A stretch of 64,000 nucleotides of DNA from an uncultured Methylobacillus sp. (GCA_946478865.1 CAMLDO010000010.1:1-64000); one strand, 5' to 3'. Shown: positions 8,965 to 17,804, counted from the first letter of the stretch. Notes: generated by a model from the sequence alone, not told the origin. Numbers and translations are program-made.

Positions 8965-9519
8965 ATGGCACAAGATAACAACAATCTAATCTGGATCGAC
9001 ATGGAGATGAGCGGGCTGCTGCCTGACAGCGACGTGATTCTCGAGCTTGCGGCCGTCGTGACGAATGCCGATCTGGAAATTCTTGCCGAATCGCCCGTCC
9101 TTGTGGTGCATCAGACGAATGCTGTGCTCGATGGTATGGATGCATGGAACACGAGCACCCATGGCAAATCCGGTTTGATCGACAAGGTGAAAGCGTCGAC
9201 GCTGAATGAAGCCGCGGCAGAAGCGCAAATGATCGAATTTCTCAAGGAATGGGTGCCGGCGAACAAGTCGCCGATGTGCGGCAACTCCATTTGTCAGGAC
9301 CGCCGCTTCATGGCGCGCTACATGCCCAAACTGGAAGACTATTTCCATTACCGCAATCTGGACGTGAGCACATTGAAAGAATTGTCCCGCCGTTGGGCGC
9401 CCAAGGTGTACGACGGTTTCAAGAAGGCGGGCAAGCACACTGCCTTGGCTGATATCCACGAATCCATCGAAGAACTGCGCTATTACCGCGAGCACTTCAT
9501 CAAGCTGGATCAAGCTTAG
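8965..9519 (+). CDS. orn: Oligoribonuclease
   Basis: DEDDh 3'-5' exonuclease that degrades 2-5 nt RNAs and the linear dinucleotide pGpG, so it completes c-di-GMP turnover. That matters given the diguanylate cyclase in this window. The 184 residues include D12-M-E14 (IDMEMSG), an [10 protein letters not shown] ExoII segment and the C-terminal [10 protein letters not shown] ExoIII. Length is typical. Its TAG stop directly abuts the stop of the convergent barrel gene with no spacer. Confidence 0.97.
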   Translation: MAQDNNNLIWIDMEMSGLLPDSDVILELAAVVTNADLEILAESPVLVVHQTNAVLDGMDAWNTSTHGKSGLIDKVKASTLNEAAAEAQMIEFLKEWVPANKSPMCGNSICQDRRFMARYMPKLEDYFHYRNLDVSTLKELSRRWAPKVYDGFKKAGKHTALADIHESIEELRYYREHFIKLDQA

Positions 9520-10383
9520 TTAGAATTGATAGAGCAGGCCCGCCCGGGCCGTATACCCTTCGTAGGTGTGTCCTCCCTTGGCATCGGCGTCGAAATAACG
9601 GGCGCTGATATCAAGGGCCATGTTTCCCCGGATCGCATGGTTATAGCCAATCTCCAGGCTGTTCGTAACCGCATCGAAGCGATAGGCGCTGCGGGTGCTT
9701 CCGTGCTCCGAGAGCGCTTCATCCTGGGTTTGGGCTTCGTACTGAAGCGGTGAAGGGGAGAGAGAGGATTGCGGTGCCGAGGTGGCCTGATCGCCATAGA
9801 TGCGATTGGCTTTGGCGTAGAGCGACCCTTGCGGGGTCAGTTGGAAGTCGATCCCCAGTTGCCAGCCGTGATTGCGCAGATCGAAAACGCGGCTGTCCTC
9901 CGCATGGCGACGCTCTCCAATCCACCCGGCCGTCATTCGCAATTTGTCCGTGAAGTATTTGCCTGCGCCGATAGCGAGATTGCCGATCCATCCGTCGCGG
10001 ATGTTGCTATCCTGGTATTTGAGCCGTTCGGCCCCGATCGAAACTTCCAGCCAGGGCATGGTGAATCCCGAAACAGGTTGAATTCGGTAGCGTAGGCCGC
10101 CGCTGGCGGATATGAGGTTGAGATCGTCGTAATGCGCCTGCTGATTAAGTTGTACGCCGGCTCTTGCGACCAGACCGCTGTTTGCGCTCAAACGTATGCT
10201 GCGGTTGATGCTGGCTCCGACTTGTAGCGCGGTGTCTTCCTGTTCATCCTGATCGTATTCGGAGCGCCCGATATTGCTTTCATGCAGCAACCCGGCCTCC
10301 ATACCTATGTGCGTGGCATCCGCCAGCGCGGCAGCGGATACGCCCAGACTCCCCGATATGAAGATGAACCCCGGCAATTTCAT
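9520..10383 (-). CDS. Predicted outer-membrane beta-barrel protein, function unknown
   Basis: A 287-residue protein with a cleavable signal peptide (core 5-20, A-L-A site near 21). The remainder has alternating polar/aromatic strands typical of a barrel, and the C-terminal Y-Q-F carries the terminal Phe recognised by the BAM complex. I do not recognise the family. The ATG at 10383 has an AAAGGAG site upstream; an earlier in-frame start would add unlikely residues. It is divergent from a FecR-domain protein, 41 bp apart. The pairing suggests that the two act together at the cell surface, but that is inference. Confidence 0.75.
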   Translation of the reverse strand: MKLPGFIFISGSLGVSAAALADATHIGMEAGLLHESNIGRSEYDQDEQEDTALQVGASINRSIRLSANSGLVARAGVQLNQQAHYDDLNLISASGGLRYRIQPVSGFTMPWLEVSIGAERLKYQDSNIRDGWIGNLAIGAGKYFTDKLRMTAGWIGERRHAEDSRVFDLRNHGWQLGIDFQLTPQGSLYAKANRIYGDQATSAPQSSLSPSPLQYEAQTQDEALSEHGSTRSAYRFDAVTNSLEIGYNHAIRGNMALDISARYFDADAKGGHTYEGYTARAGLLYQF

Positions 10384-10424
10384 GCTTGACACTCCTTTTA
10401 AATCAATAATATAAAGCACTCACC

Positions 10425-11153
10425 ATGACAAAACAATCAGATGCGCTTGAGGCGCGGCGTAAATTCCTGATTCGCGCATTGCAGGCGGGTGTGTTCGCCC
10501 TGGCGGGAAGCGTGCTGATGCCCAGAGGAGCGCGGGCAGGCGGACTGGGAAAAGTGCCGCGTGAACTTCCTCCCGGACGGTCCATTTACGATATTCGGGG
10601 CGAGGTGCGCGTCAACGGGCAGAAAGCTGTGGCGGAGACATTGATCGGTCCAAATGATCGCATCGAGACGGGCAAGGATGCGCAGCTGATTTTCGTGGTA
10701 GGCAAGGATGCCTTCCTGATGCGCGCCAATAGCCGGCTGGAATTGTCCGGCGACGATTCCGTGCTGGTTTCCGGCTTGCGATTGCTGAGCGGGGCGTTGC
10801 TATCCGTATTCGGCAAAAAGGAACACCACTTCGCCACCCCTACCGCGACTATCGGAATTCGCGGTACCGGCCTGTATGTGGAGGCTGAGGCGGATTTTTC
10901 CTATGTTTGCACCTGTTACGGTACGACGGATATTGCCGCGACGGGCGATGATGCCAGCCGGGAAACCATCGTCTCGCGTCACCATGATGCGCCGCGCTAT
11001 ATCTATGGCGACGGAGCGAGCGGCAAAAGGATTAGCAGCGCTCCGTTCAAGAATCACACCGATCTGGAACTTGCATTGATCGAAGCGCTGGTGGGGCGTG
11101 TGCCGCCTTTCAATCTGTTTGATGAAGGTTATGGTAGCCCGCGACGCTACTGA
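10425..11153 (+). CDS. FecR-domain protein with twin-arginine leader
   Basis: A 242-residue exported protein. The leader contains R11-R-K-F-L followed by a hydrophobic stretch and A-R-A near 36-38, a plausible Tat signal. A FecR-like beta domain spans about 55-150 (G-E-V-R-V-N-G ... T-P-T-A-T-I-G-I-R-G-T). After it comes C162-T-C164-Y-G and, about 20 residues on, H186-H187-D-A-P-R. These Cys and His could form a metal or disulfide site, and Tat export would suit folding with a cofactor before export. No sigma factor or TonB receptor is adjacent, so classic Fec signalling is unlikely. Confidence 0.75.
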   Translation: MTKQSDALEARRKFLIRALQAGVFALAGSVLMPRGARAGGLGKVPRELPPGRSIYDIRGEVRVNGQKAVAETLIGPNDRIETGKDAQLIFVVGKDAFLMRANSRLELSGDDSVLVSGLRLLSGALLSVFGKKEHHFATPTATIGIRGTGLYVEAEADFSYVCTCYGTTDIAATGDDASRETIVSRHHDAPRYIYGDGASGKRISSAPFKNHTDLELALIEALVGRVPPFNLFDEGYGSPRRY

Positions 11154-11168
11154 TTTCGGAAATAAAAA

Positions 11169-11194
11169 AGAAGGGTGCGGCACAGCACCCTTCT
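11169..11194 (-). terminator. Intrinsic terminator for glgA
   Basis: Perfect 10-bp stem (AGAAGGGTGC / GCACCCTTCT) with a 6-nt loop. Read on the minus strand it is followed by a T-run (plus-strand A-run at 11164-11168). It suits ending minus-strand transcription from glgA. On the plus strand it lies just past the FecR gene but lacks a T-run. Confidence 0.75.
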
Positions 11195-11207
11195 GAAGGG
11201 AGGAGAT

Positions 11208-11263
11208 TTAAGCTTTGGAGAAAAGCTCACTGTATTCAAAGCAATACGTGTGCCAAAGCTTAA
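11208..11263. repeat. Nested inverted repeat between FecR gene and glgA
   Basis: Outer arms TTAAGCTTTGG (11208-11218) and CCAAAGCTTAA (11253-11263) are perfect complements. Inside lies a second hairpin, CACTGTATT (11228-11236) with AATACGTG (11243-11250), one base bulged. There is no T-run on either strand. It could be a structured RNA, a protein site or a repeat element; the function is not known. Confidence 0.55.
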
Positions 11264-11271
11264 TGACTACT

Positions 11272-12720
11272 TCACAGGATGGAGCGATAGATGTCGAGAT
11301 AATCCTGTGCGCTGCGATCCCAGCCCAGGTCTACCGCCATGCCATTGGTCTGAATGCGGCGCCATTGCTCGCTGTCGCTGAAACTGGCGAGCGCGCGGCG
11401 TATGGTCGCCAGCAGGTCTTCCGGCGTGGCGAAGTCGAATACAAATCCGTTTGCGGTGCCATTGTTCAGTGAAAACTCTGTTGTGTCATGCACCGAATCG
11501 GCCAATCCCCCTGTTCGGCGCACGACAGGTGGGGTGCCATAGCGCAGCCCGTACATCTGGTTCAATCCGCAAGGCTCGAAGCGCGAAGGCATGATGAACA
11601 TGTCCACGCCCGCCATGATGTGGTGAGAAAGCGGCTCGTTGTAACCGATGGTGACGCTGACCTGTTGCGGATACTGCTGGGCGAGTTGCAGGAAGCCTCG
11701 TTCGAGCGCGGGTTCGCCACCACCCAGCACCGCCAGTTGACAGCCTTGTTCCAGAAGCGGCTGGGCACAATGCAGCAGAAGATCCAGACCTTTTTGATGG
11801 GTGAGTCGGCTGACGACGCCCAGTAGCGGAATTGATGCATCCTGCTGCAAGCCCAGTCTTTGTTGCAATCCTTGCTTGACGCCAGCTTTCTTGTCGAGTG
11901 AGTGGCTGTCGTAGTTTTGCGGTAGGTGCGGGTCGATAGCCGGGTTCCACTCCTGGGTGTCGATGCCGTTCAAAATACCATGAATGCTGCGGCTGCGCTG
12001 CGACAGCAATCCCTGCAGGCCGAAACCATATTCCGCCGTCTGGATTTCCTGGGCGTAGGTAGGGCTCACCGTGGTGATCATGTCCGCGTAATAGATCCCC
12101 GCTTTCAGAAACGACAACTGACCATAGTATTCAAAGCCGTTGAGCGTGAAACCTTCACGCGGCAATCCGAGTCTCTCTACCCATTCGGGCGGAAAATTTC
12201 CCTGAAAAGCGAGGTTGTGAATTCCCAGCACCGATTTGGCGCAGGGTGTGCCCGAATAGTGCATATAGGCCGGAGTCAATCCTCCTTGCCAGTCGTTGAA
12301 ATGGACGATGTCGGGAATCCATTCCGTTAGAGGGCTGGCTTTTGACGACAGGATGGCGGCTATTCTGGACAGGATTCCGAAACGGATCGCGTTGTCGCTC
12401 CATTCATGACCGTGCGCGTCAACATAGGGTCCGCCCGCCCGGTCATACAGCTCCTGGTGGTCGATGGCAATCACAGGCACGCCGGTGTCCGGCATTTCGC
12501 CGATGATCAGCCGAACGTTGCCCACCATGGGTAACCACTTCAGTTCGATCAGGGCACGTGAATTGCGTAGTTTTGCCAGTACCTGCGGATAACCGGGAAT
12601 CAGTACACGTACATCTTCGCCGAGATGTCTGAGCGCTGCCGGCAGGGATCCGCTCACATCGGCCAGTCCGCCTGTCTTGACGAGCGGAAAGGCTTCGGAA
12701 GTAACATAAAGAATGCGCAA
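11272..12720 (-). CDS. glgA: Glycogen synthase (ADP-glucose type)
   Basis: GT5 family enzyme that adds glucose from ADP-glucose to alpha-1,4-glucan. The 482 residues begin with MRILYVTSEAFPLVKTGGLAD, whose K-T-G-G-L binds ADP-glucose. The C-terminal Rossmann half has the M-P-S-R-F-E-P-C-G-L-N-Q motif and the typical R-R-T-G-G-L-A-D-S segment. No glgB, glgC or glgP is adjacent. It is divergent from gnd-zwf, so sugar phosphate storage and the oxidative pentose phosphate path share a 148-bp intergenic region. Confidence 0.96.
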   Translation of the reverse strand: MRILYVTSEAFPLVKTGGLADVSGSLPAALRHLGEDVRVLIPGYPQVLAKLRNSRALIELKWLPMVGNVRLIIGEMPDTGVPVIAIDHQELYDRAGGPYVDAHGHEWSDNAIRFGILSRIAAILSSKASPLTEWIPDIVHFNDWQGGLTPAYMHYSGTPCAKSVLGIHNLAFQGNFPPEWVERLGLPREGFTLNGFEYYGQLSFLKAGIYYADMITTVSPTYAQEIQTAEYGFGLQGLLSQRSRSIHGILNGIDTQEWNPAIDPHLPQNYDSHSLDKKAGVKQGLQQRLGLQQDASIPLLGVVSRLTHQKGLDLLLHCAQPLLEQGCQLAVLGGGEPALERGFLQLAQQYPQQVSVTIGYNEPLSHHIMAGVDMFIMPSRFEPCGLNQMYGLRYGTPPVVRRTGGLADSVHDTTEFSLNNGTANGFVFDFATPEDLLATIRRALASFSDSEQWRRIQTNGMAVDLGWDRSAQDYLDIYRSIL

Positions 12721-12780
12721 CGGAATGTCTTTCTAACGGGGCGCCGGACCAGTCAATGAAGTTGGGCCGGCCCTTGGCAG

Positions 12781-12810
12781 TTATCGTCAAGGGGTCAAAC
12801 CTGTTAGAAT
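12781..12810 (+). promoter_or_regulatory. Candidate promoter of gnd-zwf
   Basis: TAGAAT at 12805-12810 is a good sigma-70 -10 box. TTATCG at 12781-12786 is a poor -35 with an 18-bp spacer. It lies 58 bp before the gnd start in the region shared with divergent glgA. Weak evidence. Confidence 0.3.
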
Positions 12811-12868
12811 AATTGATCAACCTCTCGCGGGCAAGATAACACCTGCGGTTCAAAAAAGGAGAATTATC

Positions 12869-13777
12869 TTGCAAGTGGCAATGATAGGTTTGGGCAAAAT
12901 GGGTGCCAACATGGCGCGTCGTCTGCGCCGTGCCGGTCACGATGTGGTGGGGTATAACCTGCACCACGACGTGACTCAGTCCCTGGCTCAAGAGTGCGGC
13001 CTCGTTCCGGCGGATTCTTTGGCGGATGCCGTGGCCAAGCTGCAATCGCCGCGCGTGGTCTGGTTGATGCTGCCTGCTGGCGAACCGACGGAGCAGACGC
13101 TGGATCAATTGCGCGGCCTGCTCTCCGCCGGGGATATCGTCATCGAGGGAGGCAACTCCAATTATCAGGAATCGCAAGCGCGCGCTGCAGAAATGAAGGC
13201 GCTGGGCGTCGATTATCTGGATGTGGGTACGGCAGGTGGTATCTGGGGCTTGCAGAACGGTTATGCGCTGATGGTGGGTGGCGAGAAAGAGGCGGTTGCA
13301 CGTGCTACGCCCCTGTTCCAGGCGCTGGCGCCGCAGCCTGACAAGGGCTGGCTGCATTGCGGTCCCAGCGGCGCGGGTCATTTCGTGAAGATGATCCATA
13401 ATGGCGTCGAATACGGGTTGATGCAGGTGTATGCAGAAGGCTTTTCTCTGTTGAAAGGCAAGACCGAGTTCGGGTTCGATCTCGCAGCTGTGTCCCAGAT
13501 GTGGCAAGACGGCAGCGTGATCCGCAGCTGGCTGCTGGAACTGACCGCGCAATTTCTGGCGGCCGACCAGCACCTGGAGGAAATCGAGCCTTACGTTGCC
13601 GATTCCGGAGAAGGCCGTTGGACTGTCAACGAGTCCATCGCACAGGGAGTGCCCGCGCCGGCAATAGCGACTGCGCTGATGGCGCGTTTTGCCAGCCAGG
13701 GCAAGGTGGAGTTTGGAAACAAGATGCTGGCCATGATGCGCAAAGGCTTCGGCGGCCACGCCATAAAAGTAAAGTAA
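12869..13777 (+). CDS. gnd: 6-phosphogluconate dehydrogenase, decarboxylating (short form)
   Basis: Converts 6-phosphogluconate to ribulose 5-phosphate and CO2. At 302 aa it belongs to the short, often NAD-preferring (GntZ/YqeC-like) group rather than the 470-aa Gnd. The Rossmann motif G-L-G-K-M-G-A-N-M is at 7-15, and the catalytic block S-G-A-G-H-F-V-K-M-I-H-N-G-V-E-Y is intact. The start is TTG at 12869 with an AAGGAG site six bases upstream. It is followed by zwf after 15 bp; together they form an oxidative pentose phosphate pair. Cofactor preference is inferred from length. Confidence 0.93.
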   Translation: MQVAMIGLGKMGANMARRLRRAGHDVVGYNLHHDVTQSLAQECGLVPADSLADAVAKLQSPRVVWLMLPAGEPTEQTLDQLRGLLSAGDIVIEGGNSNYQESQARAAEMKALGVDYLDVGTAGGIWGLQNGYALMVGGEKEAVARATPLFQALAPQPDKGWLHCGPSGAGHFVKMIHNGVEYGLMQVYAEGFSLLKGKTEFGFDLAAVSQMWQDGSVIRSWLLELTAQFLAADQHLEEIEPYVADSGEGRWTVNESIAQGVPAPAIATALMARFASQGKVEFGNKMLAMMRKGFGGHAIKVK

Positions 13778-13792
13778 GGGATATATCTAAAA

Positions 13793-15277
13793 ATGAGCAA
13801 CCAAGAAACGTTTCCGGGGCCATGTCATTTCGTCATTTTCGGCGCTACCGGAAATCTGGCCACCATCAAGCTGCTTCCTTCGCTGTATAACCTGGAAGTA
13901 GCAGGCCGGATTCCCGGCGACATGAGCATTCTGGCTCTCGGCCGCCAGGAATATACCCAGGAGGCCTGGCTGGAACACCTCGACAAGGTGCTGCACGACA
14001 AGTTCGGCGACAAGGTAGACCCGGAAATTGCCGCCCGATTCGCAAAGCGCTTTTCTTATCTCGCCGGTGACTTGCGTACTCCCGAGTTCTACAAGGAACT
14101 GAAGGATCGCCTCAACGAGAAGAAGGCGGCTCCCAATAGCAATATCGTTTTCTATCTTTCGATCATTCCGAAAGATTTCAACACAGTCATCAATTACCTG
14201 GACGAGTTCGGCTTCTCCAAGCCGCGCGGTTTGCATCGCATCGTGGTCGAGAAACCTTTCGGTACCGACCTCGAGACCGCTCAGGAGCTCAATCGCTCGC
14301 TGCACAAGCACTTCGATGAAGAGCAGATCTACCGTATCGACCACTACTTGGGCAAGGAAACCGTGCAAAACCTGCTGGTATTCCGTTTCGCCAATACGCT
14401 GATCGAGCCGTTGTGGAACCGCAACTTCATCAACCACGTGCAAATCACCGTGGCCGAAGATCTGGGCATCGGTACACGTGCCGACTACTACGACAAGTCG
14501 GGCGGCGCCATGCGCGACATGCTGCAAAACCACCTGATGCAGCTGCTGACCGTAGTCACCATGGAACCGCCGGCTTCGATGGAAGCCGATGCGGTGCGGG
14601 ACGAGAAGGTCAAGGTGCTGAAGTCCATGCGTATCATCCCGGTTGACCAAGTCGATAATAATGTCGTCCGTGCGCGCTACACCGAAGGCACCTCCAAGGG
14701 CCAGCCGGTCAAGGGCTACATGGAAGAGGAGGGCGTGCCCGAGGATTCCACTACGGAAACCTTCGTCGCCGCCAAGTTCTACATCGACAACTGGCGCTGG
14801 CGCGGTATTCCGTTCTACCTGCGTACCGGCAAGCGCCTGAACAAGACGCAATCCACCATCGCGATCCGCTTCCGCCATCCGCCGCAGCATCTGTTCCATG
14901 ATGGCGATCTGGAAGAGATCGAGCCCAACTGGATTTATCTGGCGCTGCAGCCGACCGAAGATATGCACATGGAAATGCATGTCCGCGCGCCGGGCCTGGG
15001 CATGCAGACCCGCATGGTGTCGCTGAACGCCTCCTATCGTCAGGCCGACGAGAAGCCGCTGGAAGCCTATCAGGCACTGCTGCTGGATGTGATTCGCGGC
15101 GACAAGACCCTGTTTATCCGCTTCGACGAAGTGGAGTGGGCATGGCGCGTGGTCGATCCGATCCAGAAGGCCTGGGCAAAGGATCCTTCCACCATTCGTA
15201 CCTATCCTGCCGGTACCTGGGGTCCGGATACGGATAAGCTGTTCGACTGCCACGATCAGGAGTGGCGCAACGACTAG
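13793..15277 (+). CDS. zwf: Glucose-6-phosphate 1-dehydrogenase
   Basis: First enzyme of the oxidative pentose phosphate path, making NADPH or NADH and 6-phosphogluconolactone. The 494-residue length is usual. The nucleotide-binding G18-A-T-G-N-L-A and the substrate signature R181-I-D-H-Y-L-G-K-E189 are both present. It follows gnd in one operon, and the 6-phosphogluconolactonase gene is not adjacent. The crcB frame begins directly after its stop codon. Confidence 0.97.
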   Translation: MSNQETFPGPCHFVIFGATGNLATIKLLPSLYNLEVAGRIPGDMSILALGRQEYTQEAWLEHLDKVLHDKFGDKVDPEIAARFAKRFSYLAGDLRTPEFYKELKDRLNEKKAAPNSNIVFYLSIIPKDFNTVINYLDEFGFSKPRGLHRIVVEKPFGTDLETAQELNRSLHKHFDEEQIYRIDHYLGKETVQNLLVFRFANTLIEPLWNRNFINHVQITVAEDLGIGTRADYYDKSGGAMRDMLQNHLMQLLTVVTMEPPASMEADAVRDEKVKVLKSMRIIPVDQVDNNVVRARYTEGTSKGQPVKGYMEEEGVPEDSTTETFVAAKFYIDNWRWRGIPFYLRTGKRLNKTQSTIAIRFRHPPQHLFHDGDLEEIEPNWIYLALQPTEDMHMEMHVRAPGLGMQTRMVSLNASYRQADEKPLEAYQALLLDVIRGDKTLFIRFDEVEWAWRVVDPIQKAWAKDPSTIRTYPAGTWGPDTDKLFDCHDQEWRND

Positions 15278-15289
15278 TTGCTGCTGAAA

Positions 15290-15673
15290 ATGGGAATGAG
15301 TGGATTCGCAGCCGTCGGTGTCGGCGCAGCGCTCGGAGCATGGATGCGCTGGGGCTTGGGCCTGCTGCTGAATCCTCTTTTCCCCACCTTGCCATTCGGC
15401 ACTTTGGCCGCCAATCTGATTGGCGGCTATCTCATCGGCATCGCCATGGCGCTGCTTTCGCACTCTGCCAGCCTTCCGCCTGAAATCCGCCTGTTTGTCG
15501 TGACGGGGTTTCTTGGCGGATTGACGACGTTCTCGACCTTTTCCGCAGAAGCGGTCACTCTTATCTCGCGTCAGCAATATGCCTGGCTTACGGCGCATCT
15601 CTCCCTTCACCTGCTGGGTTCGTTGGCGATGACTGGACTCGGCTTGTGGACGGTTCACCTGTTGAGAAGCTGA
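15290..15673 (+). CDS. crcB: Fluoride ion channel CrcB (Fluc)
   Basis: Small four-helix membrane protein that forms dual-topology dimers exporting fluoride. The 127 residues contain G-A-W-M-R-W-G at the N-terminal helix and the channel motif G-G-L-T-T-F-S-T-F-S that lines the pore. Possible starts are TTG 15278, ATG 15290 and ATG 15296; I use 15290, as none has a strong ribosome site. It is followed one base later by a DUF190 gene, a known partner. I see no fluoride riboswitch upstream, because the gene sits directly behind zwf. Confidence 0.92.
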   Translation: MGMSGFAAVGVGAALGAWMRWGLGLLLNPLFPTLPFGTLAANLIGGYLIGIAMALLSHSASLPPEIRLFVVTGFLGGLTTFSTFSAEAVTLISRQQYAWLTAHLSLHLLGSLAMTGLGLWTVHLLRS

Positions 15674-15674
15674 A

Positions 15675-15995
15675 ATGAACGGTCATTTCCTCAAGCTGTA
15701 TGTAGCCCCGAATACGAAACATCACGGCAAGCTGCTCTATGAGTGGGTGCTGGAAGAGGCGAAAGCGCTCGGCATTCCGGGCGGTTCGGTGGTGCGTGCC
15801 GTGGCGGGGTATGGCCGGCACGGCACGCTGCATGAGGATCATTTCTTCGAACTGGCCGGCGATCAGCCAATGCTGGTGGAATTCTTCGCGGAAGAGTCCG
15901 CGATCAGCTTGCTGCTTGCCCGATTACAGGCAGAGAAAATTTCGCTGTTCTATGTCCGTTTCCCGGCAAGTGCGGGAATGACGGCACCTGATTGA
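15675..15995 (+). CDS. DUF190 protein, CrcB partner
   Basis: A 106-residue PII-like DUF190 protein. The characteristic block K-H-H-G-K-L-L-Y-E-W-V-L-E-E-A is followed by G-x-x-V-x-R-A-V-A-G-Y-G-R-H-G. DUF190 genes are repeatedly found with crcB, sometimes fused, and the fold is related to trimeric PII signalling proteins, so it may gate or sense for the channel; this is inferred from association. Its stop codon directly abuts the stop of the convergent SPOR gene. Confidence 0.88.
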   Translation: MNGHFLKLYVAPNTKHHGKLLYEWVLEEAKALGIPGGSVVRAVAGYGRHGTLHEDHFFELAGDQPMLVEFFAEESAISLLLARLQAEKISLFYVRFPASAGMTAPD

Positions 15996-16703
15996 CTAGT
16001 TGCCGCGTACCACGGCACTGATTCCCAGCTTATTCAGCTTTTCCCTCGCGCGATCGGCTTCTTCACGGGATTTGAACGGCCCAATCTGCACCCGGGTTTC
16101 GGTGTGCGAAGGAATTCCATGATTCGCGAGTTTCGCCTGTAGCTGCTTGGCATTTTCGATATCGGTGAATACACCGAGCTGGACATCGAAGCTCTTGGCT
16201 GTCAGCGGGGCGGATGATGAAGGTGTCATTGGCGCAGGCTGGGATTGCATGCGCGCAGGTGACTGGACGGCTGCGGCCGACATTACCGGTTTGGAGAGGG
16301 CTTGGGTTGCACTGGCGACAAAAGGTTTGTCCGATATGCCCGTACTTTCTTCCTCGATGGCAGGAACCGATGGTGTCTTCTGCACCGATATTGCAGCCGA
16401 TTCCGACAGCTTGCCAGGTTCGGGCGGAGGTGGCGGCTCGGTAGCGGGTAACGTTTCGGGTGAGAGGGCGACGGGAGACTCTTCCGGCAGGGCCGCCGGC
16501 GCCGTTTCCATGCTGCTGCTTGAAAGACTGGTGGGCTGGGCCTGCGGCGTTTCCTGGCCCTCGGCTGCCTTGTCCGTGCGGCGCTGATTCAGCACGGCCA
16601 GAAGAGCAATGGCGATGATTAGCAAGGCGGCAGCGATGCCCATGCGTACTTTTGCGCGATGGCTGTCCTGTTTGCTGCGGTCGTCTGGAATGGGCGGGGG
16701 CAT
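15996..16703 (-). CDS. SPOR-domain inner-membrane protein
   Basis: A 235-residue bitopic protein: short cytoplasmic N-terminus, a single membrane helix at about 22-40, a Pro/Ala/Ser-rich periplasmic linker (about 45-165) and a C-terminal SPOR domain (about 171-235, F-D-V-Q-L-G-V-F ... I-G-P-F-K-S-R-E-E-A). SPOR domains bind denuded peptidoglycan glycan at the division septum. The topology resembles DedD or FtsN, but no specific orthologue can be assigned. It is divergent from the rpsF operon. Confidence 0.85.
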   Translation of the reverse strand: MPPPIPDDRSKQDSHRAKVRMGIAAALLIIAIALLAVLNQRRTDKAAEGQETPQAQPTSLSSSSMETAPAALPEESPVALSPETLPATEPPPPPEPGKLSESAAISVQKTPSVPAIEEESTGISDKPFVASATQALSKPVMSAAAVQSPARMQSQPAPMTPSSSAPLTAKSFDVQLGVFTDIENAKQLQAKLANHGIPSHTETRVQIGPFKSREEADRAREKLNKLGISAVVRGN

Positions 16704-16778
16704 GGCTGAAATTCTGATGATGATTTGCGGCGAATAGTAGCATGTCCACGCCGAGGCGCAATTTCAGGCCAAAGAGGT

Positions 16779-16807
16779 TTGATTTATTTAGCGAATTCCA
16801 TTAGAAT
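16779..16807 (+). promoter_or_regulatory. Sigma-70 promoter of the rpsF operon
   Basis: TTGATT (16779-16784), a 17-bp spacer and TAGAAT (16802-16807) form a good sigma-70 promoter 68 bp before the rpsF start. Confidence 0.6.
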
Positions 16808-16825
16808 CCTGCGCTCTTCAACCTT

Positions 16826-16850
16826 GCCGCACCGTTTTCGCATGCGGGCG
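16826..16850 (+). promoter_or_regulatory. Possible S6:S18 autoregulatory leader hairpin
   Basis: In the rpsF 5' leader, CCGCA (16827-16831) can pair with TGCGG (16843-16847), leaving a CCG triplet and a T-rich loop between. A bulged CCG in a hairpin is the hallmark of the S6:S18-binding leader known from many rpsF operons. The stem here is short, so the match is tentative. Confidence 0.3.
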
Positions 16851-16874
16851 GCTGTTAAACCAAAAGGAGAATCT

Positions 16875-17252
16875 ATGCGACATTACGAAGTAGTATTCAT
16901 CGTCCATCCGGACCAGAGCGAGCAAGTGCCCGCCATGATCGAGCGTTATCGCACGCTCGTGACCACCAGCGGTGGCTCCGTGCACCGTCTGGAAGACTGG
17001 GGCCGTCGCCAACTGGCTTACCCGATCCAGAAGATCCACAAGGCACACTATGTGCTGATGAACATCGAATGCGGCCAGGAAGCCCTGGCTGAGCTGGAAA
17101 ACGCATTCAAGTTCAACGACGCCGTGCTGCGCCACCTGACCGTCGCCATGAAGGAAGCCGTGACTGCACCTTCCCCGATGATGAAGGAAGAAAAGGCCAA
17201 GTCCGTCCTGAACAAGGAAGAAGCGCCGGCTGCGGAAGCTGCAGCGGCCTAA
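16875..17252 (+). CDS. rpsF: 30S ribosomal protein S6
   Basis: Small-subunit protein (125 aa) that forms a heterodimer with S18 in the platform. It starts [21 protein letters not shown], which fits family length and register, with AAAGGAG before the ATG. The C-terminal tail is Ala/Glu-rich (A-P-A-A-E-A-A-A-A), a variable region in which some bacteria add glutamates. First gene of rpsF-priB-rpsR-rplI. A longer frame from 16725 covers the promoter and is not used. Confidence 0.97.
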   Translation: MRHYEVVFIVHPDQSEQVPAMIERYRTLVTTSGGSVHRLEDWGRRQLAYPIQKIHKAHYVLMNIECGQEALAELENAFKFNDAVLRHLTVAMKEAVTAPSPMMKEEKAKSVLNKEEAPAAEAAAA

Positions 17253-17558
17253 GTGATTAGCAACCGGCTGGTGCTGAGCGGCGAGGTGACGGAAGTCGCC
17301 GATCTGCGCTACACCCCGGCAGGTATCCCGCTCCTGGCATTTACTCTCAGGCACGCCTCGCAGCAAATCGAGGCAGGCATGAAGCGTCAGGTGGAGTGCG
17401 AAGTTCCCGCAGTTGCGATGGCCAAGCTGGCCGAGCAGGCAAGGGGGCTGAAGCCGGGAAACCAGGCCAAGGTAGCAGGGTTCCTCGCCAGGAAAAGCCT
17501 CAACAGCCGCCAGCTTGTACTGCACGTAAACGAATTAGAGATTATTGAGAAAGGTTAA
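17253..17558 (+). CDS. priB: Primosomal replication protein N (PriB)
   Basis: Single-OB-fold ssDNA-binding protein (101 aa) that works with PriA and DnaT in replication restart. It starts with GTG immediately after the rpsF stop (no spacer), so it is translationally coupled. The N-S-R-Q-L-V-L-H-V-N segment near the C-terminus and the position between rpsF and rpsR are typical of beta- and gammaproteobacteria. Confidence 0.93.
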   Translation: MISNRLVLSGEVTEVADLRYTPAGIPLLAFTLRHASQQIEAGMKRQVECEVPAVAMAKLAEQARGLKPGNQAKVAGFLARKSLNSRQLVLHVNELEIIEKG

Positions 17559-17561
17559 ATC

Positions 17562-17789
17562 ATGGCACGCGATATGTTCCGCCGCCGCCGCTACTGCCGC
17601 TTCTCGGCAGAGGGCATCAAGGAAGTCGATTACAAGGATGTGGACCTGCTGAAGGACTTCATCAACGAAAACGGCAAGATCATCCCCGCACGCATCACGG
17701 GCACCAAGGCTCGTTATCAGCGTCAACTGACCACCGCCATCAAGCGCGCCCGTTTCCTGGCCCTGATGCCGTACTGCGACAAGCACTAA
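17562..17789 (+). CDS. rpsR: 30S ribosomal protein S18
   Basis: Platform protein of 75 aa that pairs with S6. It shows the Arg-rich start ([14 protein letters not shown]) and the [16 protein letters not shown] signature. Three bases separate it from priB. The N-terminal Cys-Arg context matches zinc-independent S18 proteins. Confidence 0.97.
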   Translation: MARDMFRRRRYCRFSAEGIKEVDYKDVDLLKDFINENGKIIPARITGTKARYQRQLTTAIKRARFLALMPYCDKH

Positions 17790-17804
17790 GAGGGAGTAAG
17801 AACG

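Noticed and set aside
12443..13759. 438-codon minus-strand frame across gnd and the glgA start
   Set aside because: Overlaps two supported genes on both strands and resembles neither.
15197..15290. Fluoride riboswitch before crcB
   Set aside because: crcB begins right after zwf and no pseudoknot-like leader could fit without lying inside zwf coding sequence.
13787..15658. 623-codon minus-strand frame across zwf and crcB
   Set aside because: It is fully antisense to well-supported genes and His/Gln/Arg-rich, as expected for a shadow of GC-rich coding sequence.
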